A DNA stretch of 64,000 bases from Candidatus Thiodiazotropha endolucinida (GTDB lineage: Bacteria > Pseudomonadota > Gammaproteobacteria > Chromatiales > Chromatiaceae). Location: NCBI RefSeq assembly GCF_001715975.1, contig NZ_MARB01000005.1:62001-126000 (forward strand), in the 5' to 3' direction. Within the stretch, counting starts at the first letter, position 1. Each line of letters opens with the position of its first letter. Shown here piece by piece: positions 28,016-37,261 of this stretch. The notes beneath the pieces were generated by a model. The model saw nothing but the letters and a program-made list of their open reading frames with translations, was not told the DNA's origin and did no database searches. The position numbers were made by a program, and so were the translations under genes.

Positions 28016-28333
28016 CTACTTCATGCCCATCACCCAATTGAGTACACCTTTTATATCATCCAGACTCGCCTGGCTGGGCGGCATGGCGGTAGTACCCCAA
28101 ATCAGAGGGTCCCCAGGGGTGCTTCCAGCCTTTACCTTTGCCGCTAACCGGTCGACGGCACCAGCTTCGCCGCCATATTTTGCGGCCACATCCTTGAAGG
28201 CGGGGCCTACTAGCTTGGCATCGGCCTTGTGGCAGCCCATACACCCTGAACGCATGGCCAGGGTTTGATCAGCTGCTGCGGCATGGGTGAAGAGTGTTGC
28301 CACTATCATTGAAGCAAAAGCGATTTTGCGCAT
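28016..28333 (-). CDS. Class I cytochrome c (c-551/c-552 type)
   Basis: 105 residues. The signal peptide ends at THAAA. The heme motif is CMGCH near the start of the mature protein; the sixth ligand is Met in TTAMPPS; the ending VLNWVMGMK is typical. It has the small size of soluble periplasmic c551/c552 carriers, which deliver electrons to nitrite reductase or cytochrome oxidase. GGAG precedes ATG 28333. Confidence 0.9.
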   Translation of the reverse strand: MRKIAFASMIVATLFTHAAAADQTLAMRSGCMGCHKADAKLVGPAFKDVAAKYGGEAGAVDRLAAKVKAGSTPGDPLIWGTTAMPPSQASLDDIKGVLNWVMGMK

Positions 28334-28689
28334 CAGAAAACTCCAAAACTGTTTTACCGGTCACACCGGGATTCGGTTCCCCGGCAGATGACCCTACTTA
28401 ATCCACATACACTGTGTCGGGAGATTTCCCGGATTCTTTAGCAATGTATATGACGGCATGGCTTAAAACTCACAACTGCGGTATGCCGTGTCACAAAGGG
28501 ATGTGAGTAGTTTTCTGATTTACTTTGATTTTCATGTGCCTGTGAGAGTTTTTGATAGAAATACGCCTTAAAATAGGTGCTGCGCCGCCCTTTACCCATA
28601 GCCTTTTTAAAAATACTCAAGAGTTTCTGGGAATTGCCGAGAAATAGAGACATGTAGACAGTTTGTTTCATTAGATAATAGGTTTGACC
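28334..28689. other. 356-bp intergenic region
   Basis: Divergent region between cytochrome c and the chemoreceptor. No gene is convincing on either strand; it presumably holds both promoters. I see no clear terminator or operator. Confidence 0.4.
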
Positions 28690-30297
28690 ATGAGTAAGTA
28701 CATCTCGGTACAGTGGAAAATTCTCACTCCGATGGCCCTGATCTTCATTCTCATTATGTCGGTTGTCACCGTCTATTCTGCGCAACAGCAAAAGGATCGA
28801 TTGCTAAGGTTGACGGAGAATCAGATTTTCGACGTATTGAACGGTTATCTCGACAGTATGAATGCCATGATGTTTACCGGGACCATGGGTAACAGGGAGA
28901 TGTTGAAGCAGAAAATCGAGAAGCGGGACGGGGTGCTCGAAGTGCGTATGTTGCGCGGAGAGGCGGTGAACAAGACATTCGGCGATGGATTCGATCATGA
29001 GAAACCCTTGGATGACCTGGACAGACGGGCATTGAATGGTGAACAGATCATCCAGGTGGAAGAGGTCAAGGGTGATCGCATTGTTACCATCATTGAGCCT
29101 TTTGCCGCGGTAGCGGACCGCAATGGCACCAACTGCCTGACCTGCCATGCCTTACCGGAAGGGACGGTCCTGGGTGCCGGCAGGTTGACCTTCTCACTGG
29201 CTGAAAGGGACAAGGCGATCGAGAATGAGCTGTTGTTCAGCGCCGTGATCAACTTTATTGTTTTACTGGCTGGTCTGGTCATCATAAACACGATTATGCG
29301 TAAGGTGGTGATCAAACCACTTTATGGATTGAAAAAGACCGTGGAAAAGATTGGTGCGGATTCCGATCTGCGTCCACGCGTATCCCTTGGGGCCAATGAT
29401 GAGTTTCACCAGGTTGGCACGGCCGTCAATACCATGCTGGACAGGTTTCAACCCACCATCACCGACCTGGCTCAGACAATGGATGGTCTGGCGAACTCTG
29501 CCGAGCAGCTGGCCCATGTCACCAAAACGACCCGTGATGGGGTCGATGAGCAGGAAAAAGAGACGAGTCAATTGACCGTGGCCATTGGTGAGCTCACCCT
29601 CGCCGCGGAAGAGGTGGCGAAGAATGCAGCCGGCGCCGAGCAGGCGGCGGTTGAGGCGAGATCCAACGCGGGAGACGGCAGTGATGTGGTCGCCCAGGTA
29701 TCCGAATCCATCAAGCGACTGGCGAATCGGGTGGATGATGCCGCGGTAGTTGTACGTCAGCTTGCTGAGGGTACGCAAAGCATTGGCCAGGTCTCCGAGT
29801 CGATCACCGCCATTGCGGAGCAGACCAATCTTCTCGCCCTGAATGCGGCCATCGAGGCGGCCCGGGCCGGTGAACAGGGTCGCGGTTTTGCGGTGGTTGC
29901 CGATGAGGTGCGAAATCTGGCTCAGCGCACTCAAGAGGCGACCCATGAGATTCAGGATATCATTGAGCAGTTGGTATCAGCCTCCAACCAGGCGGTTAAG
30001 GTGATGGACGGGAGCAAGAAGGAGGCAGATCAAAGTGTCACTGATTCCGACCGAGCCGGTGAGGCCCTGGCGCAGATCGCAAGCGCGGTGGAGTCGATCA
30101 GTGATATGAATTCGGTCATCGCCACTGCCGCCGCGGAGCAGACCTCCGTGGCCAGTGAGATCAACAAGAACATCATCGCCATCAACGAAGTATCCCACCA
30201 GACAGCCGAGGGGACCTGCCGTACACTCAAGGAGAGTGAAGAGGTGGCGCGGATCTCCGCCCAGCTGGATAAGATGGTTGATCAGTTCAAGGTTTGA
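28690..30297 (+). CDS. Methyl-accepting chemotaxis protein with periplasmic c-type heme site
   Basis: 535 residues. Membrane helix 1 is about 10-30; the periplasmic domain runs to about 180 and contains one heme-attachment motif CLTCH at 149-153. Helix 2 (about 190-210) leads to a HAMP region ([20 protein letters not shown]). The cytoplasmic signalling domain has the hairpin tip [35 protein letters not shown]. Covalent heme suggests sensing of redox state, oxygen or nitric oxide, as in Desulfovibrio DcrA; the ligand is an inference. ATG 28690 is preferred over TTG 28684. It is a single gene, with cytochrome genes upstream on the other strand. Confidence 0.9.
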   Translation: MSKYISVQWKILTPMALIFILIMSVVTVYSAQQQKDRLLRLTENQIFDVLNGYLDSMNAMMFTGTMGNREMLKQKIEKRDGVLEVRMLRGEAVNKTFGDGFDHEKPLDDLDRRALNGEQIIQVEEVKGDRIVTIIEPFAAVADRNGTNCLTCHALPEGTVLGAGRLTFSLAERDKAIENELLFSAVINFIVLLAGLVIINTIMRKVVIKPLYGLKKTVEKIGADSDLRPRVSLGANDEFHQVGTAVNTMLDRFQPTITDLAQTMDGLANSAEQLAHVTKTTRDGVDEQEKETSQLTVAIGELTLAAEEVAKNAAGAEQAAVEARSNAGDGSDVVAQVSESIKRLANRVDDAAVVVRQLAEGTQSIGQVSESITAIAEQTNLLALNAAIEAARAGEQGRGFAVVADEVRNLAQRTQEATHEIQDIIEQLVSASNQAVKVMDGSKKEADQSVTDSDRAGEALAQIASAVESISDMNSVIATAAAEQTSVASEINKNIIAINEVSHQTAEGTCRTLKESEEVARISAQLDKMVDQFKV

Positions 30298-30315
30298 TGG
30301 GTAGTATCGGGACCG

Positions 30316-30331
30316 CCCGGCGAAAGCCGGG
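30316..30331. terminator. GNRA hairpin between MCP and hybE
   Basis: CCCGGC-GAAA-GCCGGG, a 6-bp GC stem between the convergent MCP and hybE stop codons. It has no T-run, so termination is only probable. Confidence 0.4.
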
Positions 30332-30919
30332 TTAGGTCTCCCGATGCGTGATACCGCGCAGTAGCTCTCTACGGGAAATCGCCGACTCCCGACTCTCTTC
30401 AGCTGTTTCTGAAACCTGTTCAGCGATGGCATAACCGTCTACGTCGATCTCGACCTCCTCTTCTCCACGTAGAATTCGCCCGAGCAGCTCCTCGTCATAG
30501 GGATCTTCATCAGGCTCATCGACCTCGACCATCAGGGTCTGCATGAAACTTCTGGCGGCTGCCTCTGCATGCTGCTGATTGACGAACTCGTGCATCGGTG
30601 AATAGAGCGAGTGGGTCTGGCAGCGACCTATACCGTCAATCTCATTGACCATGAATTTATACTGATTGGCAGGGAGGCGGTGGGGCTGTTTGTGGCCCAG
30701 TTCCATCTCGCTCCAATCCTCGTTTTCGGCTGGAAACATAATCAAATTCATCATCCAGGGGGTGATGACGATGCCGATGCTGCGGCCCTGATAGTGTTGA
30801 AAACCGACAGTCGCGACTTGCAGCATGGGATTGAGCAGGGGAATACCCTGCATCTGCTCTTCCTGAATACGGGTAAAGGTCTCTTCAATCAGGCAGGTCA
30901 GCTGTTGTAGATCGTGCAT
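30332..30919 (-). CDS. hybE: [NiFe]-hydrogenase assembly chaperone HybE
   Basis: 195 residues from ATG 30919, preceded by GGGGTGA. The conserved core (NPMLQVATVGFQHYQGRSIGIVITPWMMNLIMFP, in shorter pieces PWMMNLIMFP and QYKFMVNEIDGIGRCQTHSLYSPMHEF) matches HybE/HupJ. HybE binds the twin-arginine leader and protects the hydrogenase small subunit during maturation. The C-terminal tail (acidic, then SRRELLRGI) is longer than in E. coli HybE. Last gene of the hydrogenase operon. Confidence 0.85.
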   Translation of the reverse strand: MHDLQQLTCLIEETFTRIQEEQMQGIPLLNPMLQVATVGFQHYQGRSIGIVITPWMMNLIMFPAENEDWSEMELGHKQPHRLPANQYKFMVNEIDGIGRCQTHSLYSPMHEFVNQQHAEAAARSFMQTLMVEVDEPDEDPYDEELLGRILRGEEEVEIDVDGYAIAEQVSETAEESRESAISRRELLRGITHRET

Positions 30920-30947
30920 GGTGTTCACCCCGATGATTCGTCGGCTG

Positions 30948-31220
30948 TCAGGATTCTGCCAGTCCGGGAAAATAGTGGTCGACGTCGATCTCGGCGTCAT
31001 CAGTCATGATGGCGCTGAGTCCGTCCAGTGCCTTGTCGATATTGCGTGCATCCTCTTCATCGATAACCTCTCGCGCGGAGCCGAGAAAGGTCAGCAGCCA
31101 GGTGCCGGCCGGTTGCGGACCGGTCAACATCATGTTGATCTGCTCCTCGCCGTTACGGGTACGGCAGCGGGCGGTGAATTCACCCGCTTCCAGCACCAGG
31201 GCCGGAATGCCTACGCACAT
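30948..31220 (-). CDS. hypC: HypC/HybG/HupF-type hydrogenase maturation chaperone
   Basis: 90 residues. The mature-type N-terminus MCVGIPA contains the Cys2 that binds the Fe(CN)2CO precursor in HypC proteins. The WLLTFLGSAREVIDEEDA segment matches the family. It carries the iron centre to the large subunit. AGAGG precedes ATG 31220; an in-frame ATG at 31238 would bury the essential Cys2. The C-terminal DVDHYFPGL extension is typical of HupF-like forms. Confidence 0.9.
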   Translation of the reverse strand: MCVGIPALVLEAGEFTARCRTRNGEEQINMMLTGPQPAGTWLLTFLGSAREVIDEEDARNIDKALDGLSAIMTDDAEIDVDHYFPGLAES

Positions 31221-31288
31221 GCTGTCGCCTCTATGCAAACATCAGTCCGCAAATGAATGTGAATAAACGCAAATGGTTTGAACTTGGG

Positions 31289-31313
31289 CAGGGTGAAGCA
31301 TCGCCCCACCCTG
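31289..31313. repeat. Hairpin between hybD and hypC
   Basis: CAGGGTG and CACCCTG, a 7-bp stem, lie in the 144-bp gap between hybD and hypC. It could adjust relative expression within the operon. Confidence 0.35.
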
Positions 31314-31364
31314 CGGGTGTGACAGATTTGTGAGAGTCGAATTGTGTTCATTGGCGGTTAATGG

Positions 31365-31922
31365 TCATCTGCCAAGACCCGCGGCTGCCTCGTAATCGGC
31401 CTCCCGCTTCCAATGTCCATCGCCTGCTTCAGCGCGTTTTTCGAGTTCAATCCCCAGCGAGGCCAGCTCGTCCACAAGCATCTGCACCATGGCCTCCAGG
31501 CCTGCTGCGGCCTCCGGAGTCAGCCCGAGCCGGTTCTCCAGGGAATGCGGCACCATACCGATGATGGTGACCTGCTGCGGCGTTTCGCCCTTGAGGGAAA
31601 GCAGGGCCAGCAGATCGGAGACACCGAGCTGATGGTTGGAAAGCTTGGTCTGAAAAAAGGCAGGAATCTCATCGTTGGCAATGCGAACCAGGCTGCCATA
31701 GGGTGCCCCGGTATTCACCGCATCGGCGATAATCAGGTTATCCGCCCGACGCATCGGTTCGAACAATTCCATACCTGTGGTGCCGCCATCGACAACCTCG
31801 ACACCATTGGGAATATGGTAGCGATTCACCAACTCCTCAACGGCCCGGACACCGATGCCTTCGTCCTGCATCAGCACGTTGCCCATGCCGATCACCAGGG
31901 TCTTCTTTACACTGTTTCTCAT
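31365..31922 (-). CDS. hybD: Hydrogenase maturation endopeptidase HybD
   Basis: 185 residues. It starts TLVIGMGNVLMQDEGIGVRAVEEL, with metal ligand Glu in the DEGIG motif; Asp in DAV and His in HQLGVSDLL complete the nickel-binding set. It removes the C-terminal peptide of the large subunit after nickel insertion. GGGGAG precedes ATG 31922, 25 bp after the large-subunit gene. The C-terminus is about 20 residues longer than in E. coli HybD. Confidence 0.92.
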   Translation of the reverse strand: MRNSVKKTLVIGMGNVLMQDEGIGVRAVEELVNRYHIPNGVEVVDGGTTGMELFEPMRRADNLIIADAVNTGAPYGSLVRIANDEIPAFFQTKLSNHQLGVSDLLALLSLKGETPQQVTIIGMVPHSLENRLGLTPEAAAGLEAMVQMLVDELASLGIELEKRAEAGDGHWKREADYEAAAGLGR

Positions 31923-31947
31923 GCCGTTAACTCCCCTGCTGTAACGC

Positions 31948-33651
31948 TTACAGTGCCTTGACCCGCACGATCTCCTGCTGCTCGGTGTCGACCATGTGAA
32001 TGGCGCAGGCGATGCAGGGATCGAAGGAGTGGACGGTGCGCAATACCTCCAGGGGTTTCTCCGGATCGGCCACCGGATTGTCCATCAGGGAGGACTCGTA
32101 GGGACCGATCTCGCCATCTGCGTCACGGGGTCCGGCGTTCCAGGTACTGGGCACCACCGCCTGGTAATTCTTGATCTTGCCATCCTCGATCACCACCCAG
32201 TGGGAGAGGGTGCCGCGGGGCGCCTGGTGGAAGCCGACGCCTTTGATCTCGCCCTTGGGGAAGACCGGGGCGTTGAAGGTGTCCAGGTCACCGGTGCCGA
32301 CGTTGTCCACCAGCTTCTGCCACTGTGACTTCAAGGTATCCATCATCACCGCGCAGCGTACCGCCCTGGCGGCATGGCGGCCGATGGTGGAGTTGACCGC
32401 GGAGAGCGGTATATCCGGATTCTGGGAGACCGTTTTCAGGATGTCCAGCGCCTGATTGAGGTATTGGTTGTAGCCCTCGTGGCCGCTGGCCACACCCACC
32501 AATACGTCTGCCAAGGGACCTACCTCGGCCCGCTTGCCGTAGAAGGTGGGGGCCTTGACCCAGGAGTATTTACCGTCGTCCTGGAAGTCGGTGTACTCGG
32601 GTTCGGTTTCGCCCACCCAAGGGTGGAGTGCGTCGCCGCCCTGGTACCAGGCGTGTTTTGAACTCTCCGCCACACCGTCGCGGAAGTAGGCATCGCCGAA
32701 GGTGGTGATCGGCTTCAGGCTGTTGATGTCGCCGTTCTCGATGTAACCGCCGGGCAGGTCGAAGACGGTGCCCTTGGTGTCCTGGGGACAGTCGGGTACT
32801 GTCAGGTAGTTGTTGACGCCACCGCCGATGCCGGCCCAGTCGAGATAGAAGGCGCCCACTGCCGGCACGTCGACCAGGTAGGTCGATTTGACAAAGTGGT
32901 CCAGCTTGTCGATGAAACCCTTGATCAGCATCAGGCGCTCGATGTTGAGTACCGAGGGAGCGTCGTGACCGATGGAGTTACTGACCCCGCCCACCGCCAC
33001 ATTCTGGATGTGTGGACTCTTGCCGCCGAGGATGGCGACGATCTTGTTGGCGTTGTTCTGAATATCCAGTGCCTGCAGGTAGTGGGCAACCGCCAGCAGG
33101 TTGACTTCGGGCGGTAATTTCATGGCCGGATGGCCCCAATAGCCGCTGGCAAAGGGACCGAGCTGGCCGCTGCCGACGAAGGTCTTGAGCCGCTCCTGTA
33201 CTGCCTTCATCTCGTGGGGGCCGTTGAGATGCCAGTCCGACAGACTCTCCGCCAGCTTGGCGGTGGCCACCGGGTCGGCGTCCAGCGCCGAGACCACGTC
33301 CACCCAGTCCACCGCAGAGAGGTGGTAGAAGTGGACGATATGGTCCTGTATTGCGTGGGCGGTCTGGATGATGTTGCGAACCAGCTGGGCGTTGACCGGC
33401 ACCTCCAGGTCGAGGGCGTTTTCCACCGCGCGTACCGAGGTGATGGCGTGAACCGTGGTACAGACGCCGCAGAAGCGCTGGGTATAGGTCCAGGCCTCGC
33501 GCGGGTCGCGGCCGACCAGGATCTTTTCGATACCGCGCCACATCTGACCGGACGACCAGGCCTTGCTCACCTTGCCGTCATCCACCTCCACATCGATGCG
33601 CAGGTGGCCTTCGATGCGGGTTATCGGGTCGACAGTTATACGTGTTGTCAC
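31948..33651 (-). CDS. hybC: [NiFe]-hydrogenase large subunit HybC
   Basis: 567 residues. The two nickel-ligand motifs are RFCGVC (Cys61 and Cys64) and DPCIAC (Cys546 and Cys549). His552 is followed by a 15-residue C-terminal peptide (MVDTEQQEIVRVKAL) that HybD should cut off. It is the H2-splitting subunit of a periplasm-facing group 1 uptake hydrogenase. GTG 33651 has GAGGAG 8 bases upstream. Genes hybO, hybA and hybB precede it, so electrons go through the ferredoxin-like and membrane subunits to quinone. Confidence 0.95.
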   Translation of the reverse strand: MTTRITVDPITRIEGHLRIDVEVDDGKVSKAWSSGQMWRGIEKILVGRDPREAWTYTQRFCGVCTTVHAITSVRAVENALDLEVPVNAQLVRNIIQTAHAIQDHIVHFYHLSAVDWVDVVSALDADPVATAKLAESLSDWHLNGPHEMKAVQERLKTFVGSGQLGPFASGYWGHPAMKLPPEVNLLAVAHYLQALDIQNNANKIVAILGGKSPHIQNVAVGGVSNSIGHDAPSVLNIERLMLIKGFIDKLDHFVKSTYLVDVPAVGAFYLDWAGIGGGVNNYLTVPDCPQDTKGTVFDLPGGYIENGDINSLKPITTFGDAYFRDGVAESSKHAWYQGGDALHPWVGETEPEYTDFQDDGKYSWVKAPTFYGKRAEVGPLADVLVGVASGHEGYNQYLNQALDILKTVSQNPDIPLSAVNSTIGRHAARAVRCAVMMDTLKSQWQKLVDNVGTGDLDTFNAPVFPKGEIKGVGFHQAPRGTLSHWVVIEDGKIKNYQAVVPSTWNAGPRDADGEIGPYESSLMDNPVADPEKPLEVLRTVHSFDPCIACAIHMVDTEQQEIVRVKAL

Positions 33652-33663
33652 GATGGAATCTCC

Positions 33664-34809
33664 TCAGGATGTTGCAGAGTCTGCTTTGTGTAGCACGGGG
33701 AATTTCTTCACCACGAACAGAAAGACCATGATCTCCAGGGCCACCATGCCGGCGGTGACCATGATCTCCGGGACAGAGGGGAAGTAGCTGTAGCCCGGAC
33801 CCGGATCGTAGGTGATGAGAAAAGCGTTGAAGCGGTAGAGCGAGCCGGCGAAGAGCATGGAGACCGAGGCCCAGAGCAGCAGTGGGCCGTGTCCCCGGTA
33901 TTTGGCCGAACTCAACACCACCAGCGGAAAGACGAACAGGGCCGTCTCCAGCAGGAACATCAGACTGCCCAGGTCACCGGCGAAGATAAGCCCCAGCTTG
34001 CCGTTCAATAGGATCTCGCCGAAGCGGAACCCAAGGTAGACTGAGATCAGACCGACAATCCCCTTGCCCAGACCCGCCAGCAGGGGTGTTTCAGAGGGGC
34101 GCCGGAAGCCGACGCTGCTGAAGGAGGCCTCGAAGACCACCACCGCAAAGCCCATGGTCAGGGCGGTAAGAATGGCCAGCAGGGGTTGCAGATGCAGCGA
34201 TTGCCAGAGGGGATGCACCTTGTAGCCCATGGCGATCAACATGGAGCCAAGGGAGGACTGGTGCATGGTCGGCAGCAGCACGCCGAGGGCGATGAAGATG
34301 AAGAGCACCTTGTTCAACGTCTTGATCAGCCCTTTGGCGCCGAACCTCTCCAGCAGGGTGGGGGCAAACTCGATGCAGAGCACCAGGATGTAGGTAGCGA
34401 CACAGAGGCCGACCTCCAGCATCACCGAATTGAAGTTCATGTGCCAGGGAGTGAAGATGTTGTAGAACTGCCAATAGCGGCCCATGTCGATCATGGCACC
34501 GATGCCGCCCAGGCCGTAGCCGAGCAGGCTGGCCAGCAGGGCGGGACGCATCAGCGGATGGTACTTGCCCTTGTTCATTATATAGACGGTGATGGCAAGG
34601 GCGTAACCGCCGCAGGCCAGGGCGGTGCCCACTACCACGTCATAGACTACCCAGACGCCCCAGGCATAGCCGCCGTTGAGATTGGTGACAAACCCCATGC
34701 CGTAAATGAAACGCTGGGCCAGGTAGTAGGAACCGATCAGGGCCACTATCCCGAGAATGATGAACGGCAGGGTGACGACCGGCCGGTTGAGGGGTTGGTA
34801 GGTGCTCAT
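33664..34809 (-). CDS. hybB: Hydrogenase membrane subunit HybB (NrfD/PsrC family)
   Basis: 381 residues with about ten hydrophobic helices, beginning NRPVVTLPFIILGIVALIGS and containing the conserved GGYAWGVWVVYDVVVGTALACGG (in parts YAWGVWVVYD and GTALACGGYA). HybB is the quinone-reactive membrane anchor that receives electrons from HybA. Its ATG overlaps the hybA stop (ATGA), so translation is coupled. Confidence 0.92.
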   Translation of the reverse strand: MSTYQPLNRPVVTLPFIILGIVALIGSYYLAQRFIYGMGFVTNLNGGYAWGVWVVYDVVVGTALACGGYALAITVYIMNKGKYHPLMRPALLASLLGYGLGGIGAMIDMGRYWQFYNIFTPWHMNFNSVMLEVGLCVATYILVLCIEFAPTLLERFGAKGLIKTLNKVLFIFIALGVLLPTMHQSSLGSMLIAMGYKVHPLWQSLHLQPLLAILTALTMGFAVVVFEASFSSVGFRRPSETPLLAGLGKGIVGLISVYLGFRFGEILLNGKLGLIFAGDLGSLMFLLETALFVFPLVVLSSAKYRGHGPLLLWASVSMLFAGSLYRFNAFLITYDPGPGYSYFPSVPEIMVTAGMVALEIMVFLFVVKKFPVLHKADSATS

Positions 34810-35777
34810 GAGTCGTCTCCTTCCTCGTCTTCGGTATTACGGCGCACCACATAGGTGAGCCCGGCCAGGGCGATGGCGGGCAGAGCCATATAGCTGTAGA
34901 GGGTGTGCTGTACCGTCTCCGAGATGGAGGCGTAGGAGCGTTCTTGCAGCGGCGGCATACCGAGTTTGTCGAAGGGGATGGAGGAGATGTGCAGGACGTT
35001 GGTGCCGCCCGCCTCCTTCTCGCCCCAGACATGCTGCCGGTACTCGGGCACCGCCTTTTCGTGATGGCTGTCGGGATTGCGCACATCACCGCGAGGGTAG
35101 TTGTAGATCTCGCCAGGTTTCAAAGTCATACGACGCTTGGCCTCTTCCAGCAAAGCCTTACGCGAACCGAACAGGGTGGCGCCGGTGGGGCAGGCCTCGG
35201 CGCAGCCGGTCATCTGGCCCTTGTCGATGCGCTCAACCCCGGCCTGATTGCACATCTGACACTTGTGGATCTCACCGAAGGGATTGTCGTAGTCGAACTG
35301 GGGCACATTATAAGGACAGCCCACCATGCAGGTACGGCATCCGATGCAGGCATCGGGATGGTGGGTGACGATGCCGGTCTTCGGATGGCGCCGCATGGCG
35401 GTCACCGGACAGACCGAGACACAACCCGGATCGACACAGTGCATACAGCTGCGTTTTTCGAAGGCGTAGCCGTTTTCCACCGCATCTTTCAGTTCACCCT
35501 CGCCGTCGCTGTAGACCTTGATCACATTGAGGGTTTGAGCAGACAGGTCATAGGCTGAGTCCCAGGCGGTCTCATCGCCCAGTGGGGTCGGGGGCATGCC
35601 GTTGACCTCCTTGCACTTGCTGACACAGGCCTTGCAGCCGATGCACAACGTCGAGTCGTAGAGCATGCCGATGGCCTCTTCCGCCGGCTCCAGGTTGCCT
35701 CGGGCCTCGGCGTTGCCGGCGCCCAAAAGGGCTGCGCCGCCGCCAAGGGAGGCCTTGAGAAAGTCTCTGCGTTTCAT
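34806..35777 (-). CDS. hybA: Hydrogenase ferredoxin-type subunit HybA
   Basis: 323 residues. A twin-arginine signal (MKRRDFLKASLGGGAALLGA) exports it. Four Cys-rich 4Fe-4S binding clusters are seen: CIGCKACVSKC, CMHCVDPGCVSVCP, CIGCRTCMVGCPYNVP and CQMCNQ...CAEACP. A C-terminal hydrophobic helix (SYMALPAIALAGLTYVV) anchors it to the membrane. It carries electrons from the small subunit to HybB. AAGGGGG precedes ATG 35777. Confidence 0.93.
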   Translation of the reverse strand: MKRRDFLKASLGGGAALLGAGNAEARGNLEPAEEAIGMLYDSTLCIGCKACVSKCKEVNGMPPTPLGDETAWDSAYDLSAQTLNVIKVYSDGEGELKDAVENGYAFEKRSCMHCVDPGCVSVCPVTAMRRHPKTGIVTHHPDACIGCRTCMVGCPYNVPQFDYDNPFGEIHKCQMCNQAGVERIDKGQMTGCAEACPTGATLFGSRKALLEEAKRRMTLKPGEIYNYPRGDVRNPDSHHEKAVPEYRQHVWGEKEAGGTNVLHISSIPFDKLGMPPLQERSYASISETVQHTLYSYMALPAIALAGLTYVVRRNTEDEEGDDS

Positions 35778-35786
35778 GGTGCCCCC

Positions 35787-36908
35787 TTACTCCCCGTCCT
35801 GCTCTTTACCATCCAGCTTCTTTGATGCCATGGCGGTGGCGCCGACCGCCAGGCCGACAGCAGCACCGGCGATGGCCGCCGCGCCGGTAGAGAAGCCGGC
35901 GTTGTCTTCGCGGTCCTCGATGTCGGGGAACATGTTGGGTGGGGTGTGGGTCTTCACGTCGGCCAGGCTGAACAGGGGCTTGTTGAAACCGACACCCCCT
36001 TCGGAACAGCCGAAACAGGGGTGGCCGACGCCGATGGGCCAGACACCGCCGCCCACATTATTGAATTCCAGGCTCGGGCAGTTGTTGTAGGTCTCGGGGC
36101 CTTTGCAGCCGAGTTTGTAGAGGCACCAGCCCTTACGGTGTCCCTCGTCACCGAACTCCTCGGCGAAGCGGCCGGCATCGAAGTGGGGCCGGCGATAGCA
36201 ATTTTCATGGATCAAGCGACCGTAGGCCCACTTCGGACGACCCTTCTCATCGATGGGTGGCAGCTTACCGTAGGTCACGAAGTAGAGTACCGTACCGATA
36301 AAGTTGGCCGGATTGGGTGGGCAACCAGGGATGGTCACCACTGTTTTGCCGGACAGAAATTGCGGCGCACCCACCGCGCCGGTTGGATTGGGCTCTGCCG
36401 ACTGCACGCCGCCCCAGCTGGCACAGGAGCCGAATGCGACGATGGCTGCGGCGTGCTCCGCCGCTTCCCGGGTGATGTCGACCATGGTCTCACCGCCGAT
36501 CTTGCAGAAGATGCCGTCGCTGGCGAGAGGGATGGCGCCTTCCACCACCAGCAGGTATTGCCCCTTGTTCTCCTGCATCACCTTTTTCTTGATCTCCTCC
36601 ACCTGATGTCCGGCACCGGTATCCAGGGTCTGGTGATAGTCGAGGGAGATCAAGTCGAGGATGAGGTGTTCCAGGGAGGGCTGTTCGGAACGCAACAGGG
36701 CCTCGCTGGGTCCCGTGCACTCTTGCCCATGCAGCCAGATGACAGGCGGGCGTTTTTTCGGATCGGCTACCGCCTGCGCCATGGCCATGGCGGCATTGGA
36801 TGATAGGCCGAGAGATGCCGCTACACCGGTACAGAACTTGAGAAAGGTCCTGCGTGATACGCCCAAGCGTTTCTCCACTGCTGAATAATCGAAATCGTGC
36901 GCTGCCAT
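35787..36908 (-). CDS. hybO: [NiFe]-hydrogenase small subunit HybO
   Basis: 373 residues. The Tat signal contains SRRTFLKFC (18-26). Iron-sulfur ligand Cys include WLHGQECTGPSEALL (proximal cluster), FGSCASWGG, and further Cys in IPGCPPNPANF, NCYRRPHFD, GCKGPETYNNCPS and HPCFGCSEGG. The C-terminal hydrophobic stretch (about 335-360) is a membrane anchor. It partners HybC and exports with it through Tat. It is the first gene of the operon, 71 bp downstream of a sigma-54-type promoter. Confidence 0.94.
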   Translation of the reverse strand: MAAHDFDYSAVEKRLGVSRRTFLKFCTGVAASLGLSSNAAMAMAQAVADPKKRPPVIWLHGQECTGPSEALLRSEQPSLEHLILDLISLDYHQTLDTGAGHQVEEIKKKVMQENKGQYLLVVEGAIPLASDGIFCKIGGETMVDITREAAEHAAAIVAFGSCASWGGVQSAEPNPTGAVGAPQFLSGKTVVTIPGCPPNPANFIGTVLYFVTYGKLPPIDEKGRPKWAYGRLIHENCYRRPHFDAGRFAEEFGDEGHRKGWCLYKLGCKGPETYNNCPSLEFNNVGGGVWPIGVGHPCFGCSEGGVGFNKPLFSLADVKTHTPPNMFPDIEDREDNAGFSTGAAAIAGAAVGLAVGATAMASKKLDGKEQDGE

Positions 36909-36978
36909 CTGTCAGTCTCCGGTTATCTAATGAGGCAATGAGTGTGCTGCAGTCTGCTAGAGACAAGGCCCCATATCC

Positions 36979-36994
36979 CGCAATATATGTGCCG
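36979..36994 (-). promoter_or_regulatory. Sigma-54 (RpoN) promoter of the hydrogenase operon
   Basis: Read on the minus strand: CGGCAC, 5 bases, TTGCG. The invariant GG and GC are 10 bases apart, as required for the -24/-12 elements. It lies 71 bp before the hybO start, matching the RpoN control of hydrogenase operons in many proteobacteria. The 353-bp gap 36909-37261 otherwise holds only the leader, AT-rich sequence where an enhancer or IHF site could lie, and the cysS promoter; I found no activator site. Confidence 0.7.
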
Positions 36995-37261
36995 GAAATC
37001 CTTTATTGCTTATTTTCATTGGCTTAGTGAATTTAGCTGATTGAATATCCATTGATATGTGGTAGCGGTCATTGCATGATCAATTCCCTACTGGAAAGAA
37101 GGTTTACACTTTACAGGGTTATTATCAGAGTATTTCACTGTGGATTTGTTAACGATTTTTTAGCTTCCGGCGATTGGATGGGGCCGGCTGTCGAGCTTTG
37201 AGGAAAACGCCGCTTTTCGTTAAGATGCGCGGCACTTACTCCCCTGTTGATGTGAACCACT

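Noticed and set aside
28438-28791. A 117-codon minus-strand frame before the chemoreceptor
   Set aside because: It overlaps the MCP start region and has no protein-like features; it is treated as a shadow.
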